From: Carex sylvatica
Lineage: Eukaryota; Streptophyta; Magnoliopsida; Poales; Cyperaceae
Direction: 5' to 3'
Length of the DNA stretch: 64,000 nt
Assembly: GCA_964058845.1 (NCBI GenBank)
Contig: CAXKVR010000087.1
Coordinates: 42,824 to 106,823, forward strand
Under the pieces are notes generated by a model. It was given only the letters and a program-made list of their open reading frames with translations. It made no database searches and was not told where the DNA came from. A program made the position numbers and the translations under genes. Below, in pieces: positions 35,919 through 48,595 of this stretch. Numbering within the stretch: position 1 is the stretch's first letter; the number at the start of each line of letters is the position of its first letter.

Positions 35919-37897
35919 GCAGTTCTTTAATCCTATCGATCACACAAAATTTTCACCTACAAATGCAAGAAAAAGTAAACATGACCTAAATGTAGATACA
36001 ATTTTCTTCTATTCCACCCCCCCCCCCCTAAAGTTTGAATGAAGCATTGTTCTCAATGCTTGAATTCACACAAGAAAGAGTAAATAAAAGAAAATATGGA
36101 AACTAACCAGACATGGAGCGAGGGGTGAGACGGGGGCACCTTACCGATTGGTGGGAGGTGGGTCGGGTGGTTTTTTTTAACGCACAAATGGACATAACGC
36201 ATAGACCAGGTTGGTTGTGCACGGCCCATCTGCTGGTCTGCACGGTCCGTGTGCCTATGATCATCCGCTAGTAAGGTCCTTTGCATGCATGTGGCTGGGT
36301 TCGTGCTCATTAGCTTCTCGATCAAGTTCACGATCACAGTTCGTTGAGTTTGAAAATCCTCCAAGAGTCCAGTAGTGCGATCTGGGGGCAGATCTAAGCA
36401 AAGCGCCGTGTTCTCAAACACTTGCAAAAGAAAAATCCACCCCATATCTTTCAAGTCCTTGATCGAGCACCCAATCGTGCTTATGTGAGCTTTCAATTTC
36501 CCCAATAGCGTGGCAGTCCGATCAGGGTTGAGATATGCATTTAAGATCGCAGGAAAAGATTTATCTGGTTTAGGAACTCATATCTGAAGTTAGCTGGGAG
36601 AGGCTTGAGTTCAGAAGTCGACGCCTCTGTTTGGACTGTGAAGCGGTCCGCGTCAGATGCACTCGGGTCGCGTGAAGGCCCCACGTCAGGTGGATTCGAC
36701 TCGCGTTCTCCAATGTTCTGGCCTTTGGACTATGGTATGCAACTCGCGTCAGATCCATGTGGCTCGAGTTTAGTGTAACGCGGAGCGCGTGCTTTATCAA
36801 GCGGCTCACGTTCTTCACTCTCAAGATCCTCCAATCTCACACCTGCTGCATAGACCAATTCCATATTGCTTGTTTCAACCTACAACTTAGATAAATAATC
36901 AGAATAATTTTTAACTAAGCTCTCGTATCCCTCGCAGAGTTGTCCCATAGCCAATTGATCCACCACGTTGACTACGCAGCATGTTTCTGATTCAGCTAGC
37001 CTATGAGAGAAATGAACAAGTGGCCGGTAGGGTGGTGGTTGATTAAAGGTAGCTAGGTGAGCCATTTGCATATTTATTATCTTGCTTCGAGCAGCTAATT
37101 GGGCGTTGATCGCTTGCATCTGCTCAAAAATCATATGATTCATCTTCCTTTGCTTGTGCATGAAGTCGCTCACAGCGGGAGCAATGTACGGCTCGGGTGG
37201 ATCGAATTGGAATGCGTGGTTGTTCGAGTTGGGAAAAGAATCATTATTCTAGAAGTTGCGACTGTTGTTGCTCCTGGAGGGATTGTTGAATAGTAGTCTC
37301 GGAAAGTAGGATGGTTTATTTTTGAGATAGTTGACCTGCTCGGTTTCCTCATCTCTTTCCTCATGTGGGAAATGCTCATAAGAATGCCCCTTGTCTCCAC
37401 ACATGACACATAGTTGTGGTCGATGGTTGACTACTTCCTTCACGCTCATCTTGTCGAAAGCCTTCTGCATAGCATCCAGCTTGGCGGATAGTGCAGCAAT
37501 CTGATCAGCCTTATATCGACTATCTCCTCCTCGAGAATTTTTACGGCCGGACCATTGTTGGTTTGATGCCATATTGTCAATCAGATTCATAGCGTCTTGG
37601 GCTTCTCTGTCCAGCATTCATCGCTGACTCTGCCTGTTCCAAGCGGGTCGCATCGATTATGAAGCGGGTCGCGTCAAGTGTGACACGGGGCGCGTCACCA
37701 ATTGGGCTGTGCAGAAGCAGTCGCATCAGAAGGAGGTCTTTTGCTTCTCAGCTGGTAATTTCCTACGGGAGGTGGTATGTAGGCCAGCTTTCATGAGAGA
37801 AAAATAAAGAAAAGATAGAGTTAAAATCTAGATTAACTAAAAAAAACAAAAATCCAGTAAATAAATAATGTCATCCCTGGCAACGGCGCCAAAAGCT
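35919..37897 (-). mobile_element. Athila-like Ty3/gypsy internal region, gag remnant with pol deleted
   Basis: Minus-strand remnant directly downstream of an LTR (37898-39553) and a tRNA-Asp-type primer binding site. 37617-37249 encodes AQDAMNLIDNMASNQQW, KLDAMQKAFDKM and the knuckle CVMCGDKGHSYEHF, where the last zinc-binding Cys of the CCHC motif is Phe. Further fragments are QMQAINAQLAAR (37173-36880) and a diverged coil-like segment (36505-36053). Near 36017-36028 a run of twelve C on the plus strand reads TTTAGGGGGGG on the minus strand, like the purine tract that precedes the 3' LTR. So gag lies next to the 3' end and pol is missing. 36570-36830 and 37640-37720 carry GCGACCCGCGTC-type repeats. 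Confidence 0.72.
37874..37891 (-). other. Primer binding site, tRNA-Asp type
   Basis: The minus strand reads TGGCGCCGTTGCCAGGGA, one base from the tRNA-Asp primer binding site familiar in Athila/Tat elements. It starts seven bases inside the LTR border, as expected for reverse-transcription priming. Confidence 0.85.
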
Positions 37898-39553
37898 TGT
37901 TCACACAAAAGTATGCACAAAGTTTCAGTACAGCAAGCTGTACCTTTTAACCTTGATTACACCTTTTGAGTCAGATTGAAAGTGTACAATCCTATCGAGC
38001 AGTATATTCAGGGTGTCGATCCACTGGACGGTTCAATTCTTAACTGGACAATTACTCAGATTAGTTAGGTACTAGAAGTGAGAAAATGTTGATTTGGTTT
38101 GTTTAAGTTCCTAAATTCAATGATTAAATAACAAAACTAAAGTTTGGTTTTTAATCAGATATAAAAGACGTTTCTAGGGTTTCAGATTTCATCTTCCACT
38201 CTGCATCTCAGCACCCTTCACGCGACCCGCTTCCTTTCAGAAGCGACTTGTGTGACGCGACCCACGTCAGGTATGACGCGGCTCGCGTGGCCCTTGAGTG
38301 AATACAGCATGCTCTGTTTATATGTTGGTTTCTTATCTAAGGCTCTGCTGACCGTACCTAATATTCCTAAACCTCAACTCTCGTTTATTGGCTTAATAAA
38401 CTTGGTAACGAAAATGAAATTTCACGTTCTTAAGTTTCCAACCCCAAACTCGCATTTATTGGTATTCAACTTAAGTTACTTGTTTGGTTTACTAAAAGCA
38501 TCCATTATCGTACGATAAATAGAAAGGTTCACCTTACAATTACTATTTGGTCTCGAGGACCTACCTCAAATACTTGGTCTGGTTGAAAAAAACATCAATG
38601 CCAAAATACTAGAAGAGATGCTATAGACATCTAACAGTAGACAATCAGGAATTATTCAATCAACTTCAACCAGGCAATTAAAATAATACTCAAATCAAAT
38701 AAACACAAATATTTAACACAGATTCAAACATGCATAATAAAATAGAGCTTCGGACTACATAATAACCCTAAAAACTAAATAAACTACTCAGACATGATCA
38801 AAAAGCAAATAAAACAAGTAGAGAAAAGAGAGTTCATAATGAAATGATAAAACCTAGAGCAATCAAGCTTCCTACCAAGCCTTCTCTTTCCAAACCCTCA
38901 AAAACAAAGTGGAGAATAATCGTGGTTGTGTAAAGATCGCTTCTAAAGAGGAGAGATCCCTTTTCTTCGGCTGTCTCCCCCTTATTTATGGCTATTTTAT
39001 GACTTCGGGAGCAAGCAACCAAGGATGAAAAGTGAATCAATCAAGATCTCGTCAGATATGGCAATAGATATCAGCTGATGACTCTCTAAAATAATTTCTG
39101 CAATTTGTACATTAAAAATTCTGATTTATAACCTTCCTATAATTGTAAATCTCGTTGTCCTCTTTTCAGGAAGCTTTTATTTACCTAAAACAGAGTTCGT
39201 ATGGCCCAGATATGGCAAAAATACGAAAAATATCGAAAGCTAGAATTTTCATATTTGCTACGCGGCCCACGTCGGATTCCGTGCGGCCCGCGTGCTGCCT
39301 CTATTTCTGTTGTGAACCAAACTTCAAATGTACATAACTCATTATCCGTAACTCCGTTTTCAGTGTTCTACCACTTTTCGGAAAGCTTGCGAGAAAACCT
39401 ATAATTTGCTCCATTTCCTGTAATTTAAATAAACTTTGGCAGTAACTTGATTCTTGATATAATTCTAAACTAAACTAAACTAAATTAACTTAAATGCATG
39501 AAAATTGGTCAAGTTATTGATATGAATTTTTAGGCAAAAGTATACATAATTCA
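37898..39553 (-). mobile_element. LTR of the Athila-like element (about 1.66 kb)
   Basis: On the minus strand it would start TGAATTATGTATACTTTTGCC and end at a CA just before the primer binding site. It contains clusters of GC-rich GACGCGACCCGCGTC-like words (38219-38300 and 39260-39300). The right border rests on the TG dinucleotide only, so it is approximate. Confidence 0.65.
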
Positions 39554-39700
39554 TGGTCATCAATGACAAAAATAATATATACATCTCTAGCCAACTAACA
39601 AAACAGCTATTTGGGGTAATGGTGACCTATAACAGAGGCCTATTGATCGCATGCCTCCCCAGACTCAATCGCACCAGAACCTGTAAAGTAACCCAAAGGG

Positions 39701-42452
39701 TGTTACGTTACAGAATTTTAACAATAAATTTTTAAATATTTTAAAAGCAAGAGTTGAAAATCGTGCTAACGAAATATAAATTTAAATTTAAAATAAGGTT
39801 TCCCTAGATAAGAAAGTCCAATGTTGACTTTAAAATACGTCCCGAGTTCGCTAAAAATTGAAACCGCATCGAAAATATGAAATTCTGACTATCTACAGGT
39901 TCAGTGCGTCCGCACTGTCTCCAGTTTCCTTTTTGTTAATTTCTTAATTTATATGAGTGCGTGTGAGTTGACCCGCACTAGATTTGAATGCAGACACATT
40001 AGCCTCGGACTTTTTCTTGGCCAGTTTCGATTTGATGAAAATTCGACCAAGTACTGAGTGCGCCCTCACTCATGAATTTCCTGTGATTATCTGAATTCCT
40101 AAAATCTGTCCAAGTGATGAGTGCAAGTGACTGACCCACACTGGATATGAGTGCGTCTGCACTTATGTATTTTCTGTGTTTTTCTGTGCTTATTGAAATT
40201 CTGCCCAAGTGCTGAGTGCGGGTGGCCGACCCACACTGAAATTGAGTGCGTCCGCACTCAGAGGGCTTTTTAACCAAAATCTCATATTTTCTCATTTTCT
40301 TTCTCTCTTCCCCTCCGCCCCCTTTGTCCCTGCCTTGTGCGTGTTCCGCCAAAGAAAGAAGAAAAAGAGAGAGACTCTCATCTCCCTCTCAAACCACCGA
40401 AACTCCCGAGAAATTGAAGGTAGAAGCGAGAAATCGACCGAACATCTCTCATAGCATTGGTACTCATTTCTCTTCTCTCCTCTTCTCTCAAAATCTAAAT
40501 TTGTGCCATTGTTACGGTTCTTGCTTAAACCCAAAATTGGTGCATCAATTACGAGTAATCCCTCTCCATTGAGCTTTCTTGTTATTTATTTGTCGATTAT
40601 TTTCTCGATTTCACCTCGATTTTGAATTTCCATTTTTAGGGGTTTGTACCAATTCTAAATTTTGGGAAATGTTGTTGATTGATCAGGCTAATTCGACCAA
40701 ATAGACTTATAATCGGTAAACCTCTCCCTCAACCTTGACATCTAGCGATTGATTCGAATTTCGACCAAATTAGGGTTTAATTAATCAGAAAATTGAACTG
40801 TTACGAGAACCAAAGTAGTGAGACGGTAAATTGGTATACCTACAAATGGACCTAACTGAGAATTGTATATGGTTAGAGGACCTAGATATAAATGTGTGAA
40901 GTTTTAGAGATTTTTAGTAAGAAAAAAGGAATCAAAATAATAGATACCAAAGCATAGGAATTGGTTAAGGAATGTGTAAGCCATTAATAAACTCAAGTAA
41001 GTATCTCGACTATTGAACTAGGATTAAACCAAGTATACGTGTAACATAGGTATACGCTCGGTCAAGCAGGAATTCACAGGACATTTCGAGACGTCCGAAC
41101 CATAATTAAACGATACACTCTTCGTAAACAGGTGCGAGATTCTTGGACTTGTTTGATATTTTATTTTCAGGAATTAAATATTTTATTCGTTTGTCATATT
41201 GAATGTCTGATTGTTGCATCATTGAATTGCGTAAATCATTTGCATAGCCCAATCAAATTAAACTTGAATTGACTTGACTTGAATGATTTGCATGCTTGTA
41301 TGGTTATCAGTTGTGTCGATCTGTTATGATCTGATTTTGGTTGAGAGTCACTATGAATTACTGATTGAGAATGATTTATGAAGTTGAGCTGTATAGCTGA
41401 CTTGGATCCTGTACATGTGAGTGGATTTACAAAGTTAAGCTGTATAGCTGACTTGGATCCAACGAATTTGCAAAGTTGAGCTGTATAGCTGACTTTGAGC
41501 CTCGGAATCCTTCTAGAATTTTAGGTGAATAGCCCTCAATTTTTCAAGTACCGGTTGGAACGAGAGGTGAGTGATTATATTAATATGTGGATTGAAATTG
41601 TGGGTGACAAGTATAACGTCTATGGCTCGGTGGCATTCTCCTACGTGTTAATGTGTTTGGACGGTCAATTAAATATTATGACAATTGGAATGATTTCAAA
41701 GTGAATTTTCTTTATATGATTTGAACCAGACCTTAGGAAATAGTTAAGCCAAGCGATTACAGATGTGTGTCAGATAAAGGGTCCAGCTCGGTGGAACGTC
41801 TGTAGGTGTCCATAACCCTACAGACGAGGGTCAGATAAAGGGTCCTGCTCGAAAGAATATCTGTAGTTGGTACAAACCCTAATAAATAAATGAGTTAAGC
41901 CCAATATGTGTTTGTTTGAACTTCATCTTGAAAATTTCGTTAATTGTGATTCATTTGATTTGTTTGTTGTCGAGCATATGCATCCCTTTAATTATGAATA
42001 TGTATCTATTTAAATTGTTATTATATGTGTTTCATTTTTTTTGAATATGGAGTTTGATTTCAAGTTCAATAATCTAACTGTGGCAAATTCGCACTGATAA
42101 TTTATTCTCACCCCTACCCTTAGGGATATTTTATAAGTTCTGGTGCGATCGATTCCGGAGAGGCACGCTAGTAGTAGGCCTTTGGTAGTATATCCTTATA
42201 TGACCCTAGATATTTTTATATATATTTTGTTGTATAGCTTTAGGGTATGCCTTATGGTTAGTATCCGGATGAGATACTTTTGATGTATTAAACTCTGACC
42301 AGACTGTGTACTCATGATTTATAATTATGAACTTTGTTTTATATTATTTTGTTATGAATTTTTGAGTGTAAATTGAATTGCCTTGTAAGCATACATGGAG
42401 TTGTATGCTTACGACGGGGGACTGTCGCGATCCGTGGCCGCGGGGTGTGACA
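39701..42452 (+). mobile_element. Solo LTR 'A' (2752 bp) with 5-bp target duplication AAGGG
   Basis: Begins TGTTACGTTACAG and ends GCGGGGTGTGACA. The five bases AAGGG precede it (39696-39700) and follow it (42453-42457). There is no internal retrotransposon sequence, so it is a solo LTR left by LTR-LTR recombination. It lies inside an inverted copy of its own family. Internal short repeats: GAGCTGTATAGCTGAC three times (41391-41515), and AGATAAAGGGTCC in two copies (near 41775 and 41830). Confidence 0.9.
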
Positions 42453-42683
42453 AAGGGTGGGGGTGAGAATAAATTCTCATTGCGAATTTTCCACATTTAG
42501 GTTATTGCACTTGCAATCAAACTTCATATTCAAAAATAAAATTCACACAATAACAATTCAAACAGATACATATTCATAATTAAAGGGATGCATATGCTCG
42601 ACAATAATTTATCAAATGACTCACAAATCAAATGAATCACAATTAACAAAATTTCCAAGTTGAAGTTCAAAGAAACACACATT

Positions 42684-44118
42684 CCCCATGTTTGGTTGTG
42701 GACTAAAGGTGGAATAAAGGCTTTAGGCCACTGTTATTCCACCAAACGTGCCTTAATTGAGCCGGACTAAGATGGCATAAGCCGATCTTTAGGCCGGCCT
42801 AAGTTAAACCACCTCACATGGTGGTTTAACTTTATTCCATCCCATGGCCTAACTTGAATGATTATAATAATATTTTATTTATATATAATTAGTTTATTAT
42901 TAATAATAATTATTATTAGTATATAATTATATAATTAATATCTTATATTGTTAATATATTAAATACTAATTATAATAATATTATATAATTAATATCTTTT
43001 TATTAATAATTAATATTAATATATTAAATAAGTATTATATAATATTGTAATATAGTATAGTTATTAGTAATATATTAATATTATGTAATTAGTATCTTAT
43101 TAACTATATATAACTATATAATTAATATCCTATATTGTTAATATATTCAATAATTATTATAATAATAATATAATATATTAATATTAAATAATTAGTATTT
43201 TCTTATTCATAATTATTATTAATATGTCACTATATAATTAATATTTTATATTGTTAATATATTAAATAATTATTATAATAATAAAATATATTAATATTAT
43301 ATAATTAGTATTTTCTTCTTCATAATTATTATTAATATGTAACTATATAATTAATATGTTATATTGTTAATATATTAAATAATAATTATAATAATAATAT
43401 AATATATTAATATTATATAATTAATATTTTCTTATTCATAATTATTAATAATAATTATTAATATGTAACTATATAATTAATATGTTATATTGTTAATATA
43501 TTAAATAATTATTATAATAATATTATATAATTAGTATCTTATTATTAATAATAATTATTAATTATTAATTATATAACTAATAATTAATAATTAATATTGT
43601 TAATATAGTACATCATCATTATAATAATGTTATAATATATTATAGTTGTTATTAATATAATAATATTATATAATTAGTATCTTATTATTAATATATAATT
43701 ATATAATTAATATTTTATATTGTTAATTTATTAATAATTATTTTAATAAGATTATATAATTAGTATATTTTTATTTTTATTTATTATTAATTTATAATTT
43801 ATAATTATATAATTATTATTTTATTATTATATAATTAATATTTTATATTATTAATATATTAAATAAATTTTATAATAATAATATAATATATTACAGTTAT
43901 TATGAATATATTAATATTATATAATTAGTATCTTATTATAAATAATTAATCAATTTAGGCTTTCAAAACTTTAGTCCTCCATCAACTCTAACCAAACAAG
44001 GAATACTTTAAGTTATGGTTTAACTTTAGGCCTCAACCAAACATGAATAATTTACATCGGCCTAAGTTGAAATAGCTATTTAGGCCTGCTTAACTTTAGG
44101 CCACAACCAAACACCACC
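42684..44118. mobile_element. AT-rich non-autonomous TIR element (1435 bp) nested in LTR B
   Basis: The ends read CCCCATGTTTGGTTGTGG and, on the complement of the right end, GGTGGTGTTTGGTTGTGG; inside the ends are further TTTAGGCC-type inverted repeats. ATT flanks both sides. Solo LTR A carries the undisturbed site (about 41901-41912, in reverse), where the same bases run on without the insert, giving a natural empty site. The interior (42850-43950) is almost pure A/T with ATATTAATATTATATAATTA-like repeats. No ORF. A 3-bp duplication and GGTGTTTGGT-like ends fit a PIF/Harbinger- or CACTA-type MITE; the superfamily is open. Confidence 0.88.
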
Positions 44119-45724
44119 ATTGGGCTTAACTCGATTTATTAGGGCTTGTAGCAACTACAGATGTTCATTCGAACTGGACCCTTTACCTGACCCTCGTCTA
44201 TAGGGTTACTGACACCTATAGACATTCCACCGAGCTGGACCCTTTATCTGACACCCATCTGTAATTGCTTGGCTTAACCATTTCCTAAGGTCTGGTTTAA
44301 ATCACATAAAGAAAATTCACTTTGAAATCATTCCAATTGTCGTAATATTCAATTGACCGTCCAAACGCATTAATACGTAGAAAAATATCACCGAGCCACA
44401 GACGTTACACTTGTCACCCACGATTTCAATCCATATATCAATATAATCACTCACCCCTTGTCCCAACCGGTACTGGAAAAACTGAGGGTCATTCACCTAA
44501 AGTGCTAGAAGGATCCTGGGCTCAAAGTCAGCTATATAGCTCAACTTTGCAAATTCGTTGGATCCAAGTCAGCTATACAGCTCAACTTCGTAAATCCGTT
44601 CACATATACATTCTCAATCAGCAATTCGTGGTGACTTTCAACTATAATCAGATCATAATAGATCGACACAACTGATAACCATACAAGAATGCAAATCATT
44701 CACGTCAAGTCAATTCGAGTTTAATTTGATTGGGCTATGCAAATTGTTTACGCAATTCAATGATGTAACAATCAGATATACAACATAGTAAACGAATAAA
44801 GCATTTAATTCCTGAAAATGAAATATCAAACAAGTCCAAGAATTTCGCACCTGTTTACGATAAGCGTATCGCTTAATTACGAATCAGACTTCTCGAAATG
44901 TCCCGTGAATTTCTGCTCCACCGAGCCTACACCTATATTACGAGTATACTTGGTTTAATCTTAGTTCAATGGGCGAGATGCTTACTCGAGTTTATTAATG
45001 GCTTACACATTCCTTAACCAATTCCTATGCTTTGGTATTGATTCTTTTGATTCATTCTTTCGTACTTAAGAATCTTTAAATTTCCACACTTTACATCTGA
45101 GTTCTCTAAACCATACACAATTCCAATTGGGTCAATTTGTAGGTATACCCATTTACCGTCTCACTATTTTGGTTCTCGAAACATTTTAATTTACCGATTA
45201 ATTAAACCTTAATTTGGTCAAAATTTAAATTAATCGCTAGATGTCAAGGTTAAGGGAGAGGTTTACCGATTACAAGTCTATTTGGTCGGATTAGCCTAAT
45301 CAATCAACAATATTTCCCAAAATTTGGATTTGGTACAAAACCCTAGAAATGGAAATTTAAAATCGAGATGAAATCGAGAAAAAAATCGATAAATAAACAA
45401 CAAGGAAGCTCAAGGGAGCTCGATTACTAACAATGTATGCACAAATGTCGGGTTTCTAGCAAAAAACCTAAAATAGTGAAAATCCATATTTTGGTGAGAA
45501 GAGATGAGAGAAAGGACTACCGATTTGGAGAGCTAGACGAGATCTACGGTCAATTTCTCGGTCCTTCTTCAATTTCACGAGCTTTAATGAGTTTTGGAGG
45601 GAGAGAGAGCTATCTCTCTCTCTCTTTTCTTTTCTCTTTGGGAAGAACACACACAGCACAGGGGAAAGGGGACGGAGGGGAAGAGAGAAAGAAAAAGAGA
45701 AAATCTGGGATTTTGGTTAAAAGG

Positions 45725-47130
45725 CCCTCTGAGTGCGGACGCACTCATTTTCAGTGCAGGTCAGTTACCCACACTCATCTCTTAGATAGTTAATAGAAAC
45801 TCTAGAAAACACAGGAAATTCATGAGTGTGGACGTACTCATTTTCAGTGCGGGTCGGTCACCCGCACTTAGCAATTAGCAGAAATTCAACAGCTCAGAAA
45901 ACACAGAAATATACACGAGTGCGGACGCACTCATTTCCAGTGCGGGTCAGTCACCTGCACTCAACACTTAGTCAAATTTTCATCAAATTTGCACTTCTCA
46001 GAAAAATGTCCGAGGCTAATGCGTCCGCATTCAAATCCAATGCGGGTCACCTCATCCGCACTCATATAAATTCAGAAATTATCAAAAAGAAACTGGAGTC
46101 AGTGCGGATCATCCATCCGCACTCACCACCAGTGCGGACGCACTAGAAGAATTTCAAAAAATAATTTAAGGAGAACAGGAGCCAGTGCAGGTTAGCCACC
46201 CGCACTCACCACTAGTGCACTCACCACCAGTGCGGACGCACTAGAAGAATTTCAAAAAATAATTTAAGGAGAACAGGAGCCAGTGCAGGTTAGCCACCCG
46301 CACTCACCACTAGTGCGAACACACTGAACCTGTAGATAGTCAGAATTTTATATTTTTGACGCTGTTTTGACTTTTAGTGAACTCGGGACGTATTTTAAAG
46401 TCAATATTGGACTTGCTTATCTAGGAAAACATTATTTTAAATTTAAATTTCTATTTCTTTAGCACGATTTTCGATTCTTGCTTTTAAAACATTCAAAATT
46501 TAATTGTTAAAATTTCATAACGTAACAGATCAACCGACTTCTCGCTTCTTTCTTCAATTTAACGGGAGGTTTGGTGAGTTTTAGAGGGAGAGGAAGCTCT
46601 CTCTCTTTTCTTCTTTCTTTTGGCAGAACACACACAAGCACAGGGGAAAGGGGGCGGAGGGGAAGAGAGAAAGAAAAAGAGAAAATATGGAATTTGGTTA
46701 AAAAACTCTCTGAGTGCGGACGCACTCACTTTTAGTGAGGGTCAGTCACCTGCACTCAGCACTTAGACAGTTATTAGGAACTCAGAAAATCACTGAAAAT
46801 TCATTAGTGCGGACATACTCAATTTCAGTGCGAGTCGGCCACCTGCACTCATCACTTAGCAGAATTTCAGTAGCTCAGAAAACACAGAAATATACACGAG
46901 TGCGGACACACTCACGTACAGTGCGGACGCACTCAGTACTTAGTCAAATTTTCATCAAAATGACACTGGACAAGAAAAAGTCCGAGCCTATGTGTCCACA
47001 TTTAATTTCAGTGCGGGTCAAGACACCCGCACTCAGGACTTGATCAGATTTTAGAAAATTCAGCCAATACAGAATTTATCAGTGCGGACGCACTGCTATA
47101 ATTCATAACATAATTTAAAAGAAAACTGGA
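45725..47130. repeat. Arrays of AGTGCGGACGCACT palindromes in LTRs B and C
   Basis: About a dozen copies of AGTGCGGACGCACT or close variants, alternating with CAGTGCGGGT...ACCCGCACT hairpins, spread over the U3-like parts of two adjacent LTRs. LTR A has the same array in the other orientation (39900-40262) and LTR D at 47365-47620. A near-direct duplication of about 85 bp lies at 46119-46314. Confidence 0.85.
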
Positions 47131-47319
47131 GTCAGTGCAGACGCACTAGACCTATAAAGGTTCAGAACTTCGTATTTTTAACGCGGTTTCGATTCACACT
47201 TAACTTACTTATCGATGGAGACATTATTTAAGGTTTAAATTTCTATTTTGTTAGCATAATTTTCGATTCTTGCTTTTAAAATATTTAAAAATTAATTGTT
47301 AAAATTCCGTAACGTAACA
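46528..47319 (-). mobile_element. LTR fragment 'C' (5' ~790 bp, inverted), interrupted by LTR B
   Basis: Its minus-strand start TGTTACG ends at 47319. It runs to GGTTGATC at 46528, where LTR B begins. In the related fragment D the sequence continues past GGTTGATC without a break, so B inserted at that point. The remaining part of C is not recognised on the far side of B. Confidence 0.7.
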
Positions 47320-47985
47320 TGCAATTCCTGTATTTAGTGAATTTCCCAAAATCTGACAAGTACTGAGTGCAGATTTGTTGACTCGCACTAGATTTGAATG
47401 CGGACGCATTAGCCTCGAACTTTTTCTTGTGAAGTATCATTTTGATAAAAAATTTGACTAAGTATTAAGTGCATCTGCACTGTATGTGAGTGCGTCCGTA
47501 CTGTATGTGAGTGCGTCCGCACTCATGAATTTTCTGTGTTTTTCTTACTTCCTAATAACTGTCTAAGTGTTGAGTGCGAATGACTGACCTGCACTGAAAT
47601 TGAGTGCGTCCGCACTAAAAGGATCTTTTAATAAAGTTCCAAAAATTTCTTTTTCTTTCTCTCTTCCCCTCCGCCCCATTTTCCCTGTTCTTGTGTGTGT
47701 TCCGCCAAAAGAAAGAAGAAAAGAGATAGAGAGCTTCCTTTCCCTCCAAAACTCACCAAATCTCCCGTTAAATTGAAGAAAGAAGCGAGAAGTCGGTTGA
47801 TCATCTCATCTAGCTCTCCCATTCGGTATTCCCTTCTCTCCTCTTCTCTCTCAAAACCCAAATTTCACCATTGTTAGGGTTTTTGCTCTAAACCCGAGAT
47901 CTGTGTTTAAATTGCTAGTTGTTGTTAATTTGACACTTCTTTTCTTGATTTCATCTCAATTTTAAATTTCTATTTTAGGATTTGG
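47320..47985 (+). mobile_element. LTR fragment 'D' (middle part, plus orientation)
   Basis: It matches about 40030-40680 of LTR A in the same orientation (TTAGCCTCG, GAGTGCGTCCGCACTCA, CTCTTCCCCTCCGCCCC, GAAGAAAGAAGCGAGAAGTC). It meets fragment C head to head at 47319/47320, so a large inverted repeat is formed between them. Confidence 0.75.
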
Positions 47986-48595
47986 GATATTGAGATATTT
48001 ATTAAAGAATGGATATCTTCTTAAAAACTTGTTGTAAATTATACTTTTTTATTAATAATTAAAATAATGATCAATTCTAATAATATAAAGTTTAATAATT
48101 AAAATATGATATTAAATAATAAAATATCAAAGTAAAATTATGAAAAAAATATTGGTGAAAAAATAGTACAAATAAAGGTCATGCTGAAAAATAATTAATA
48201 ATTAACTAAAATAAAGAAATCAAACAAAATGCTAAAAACAAACAAAATTGATAAAAAAAATAGTACAAATAAAGGTCATGCTGAAAAATAATTAATAATT
48301 AACTAAAATAAAGAAATCAAACAAAATGCTCAAAACAAACAAAATTGATAATATGAAAAGTGGGAGTGGGCACGAGATGACACGTAGGAAAAAAAAATTA
48401 AGTCCAACCTCATATTTTATTTCCATGCATTTGTGTACAAATTTGATTCATATATTTTTTCATGGGTCAATTTATTCATTCTCGAATGACCGCAGAACAC
48501 ATTTTGTGCTTAGTATAAATTTCATTCCATCAAATTCTCGCAAATTGTCACCAAAAATTGGTCATCCGAACATGTCTAAAAGGGTGACGTGAAGG
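47986..48595. other. AT-rich spacer with a 97-bp tandem duplication
   Basis: No gene recognised. The block starting TAGTACAAATAAAGGTCATG at 48164 is repeated at 48261 (97-bp step), including AATAAAGAAATCAAACAAAA, with very few differences. Confidence 0.75.

Larger units (their letters stand above)
39554..46527 (-). mobile_element. Inverted LTR copy 'B', split by solo LTR 'A' and by an AT-rich TIR element
   Basis: Three minus-strand pieces form one LTR: 46527-44119, 42683-42453 and 39700-39554. Its start reads TGTTACG on the minus strand at 46527. Pieces two and three are separated exactly by solo LTR A (39701-42452): piece three ends with AAGGG and piece two begins with AAGGG, and the joined order matches A's own CTTAGGG region in reverse. 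Pieces one and two are separated by the element at 42684-44118. The distal end near 39554 is diverged or cut by the Athila LTR. Confidence 0.8.

Noticed and set aside
45437..45793. 118-codon ORF and several overlapping ones in the LTRs (also 40209-40572, 46714-47043 and 47628-47877)
   Set aside because: They lie in LTR leader and U3 sequence, overlap on both strands and show no domain.
35702..47985. One complete LTR retrotransposon bounded by the TGTTACG-family LTRs
   Set aside because: The copies are in mixed orientations and no pol of a matching family lies between them; nested solo and partial LTRs explain the layout.
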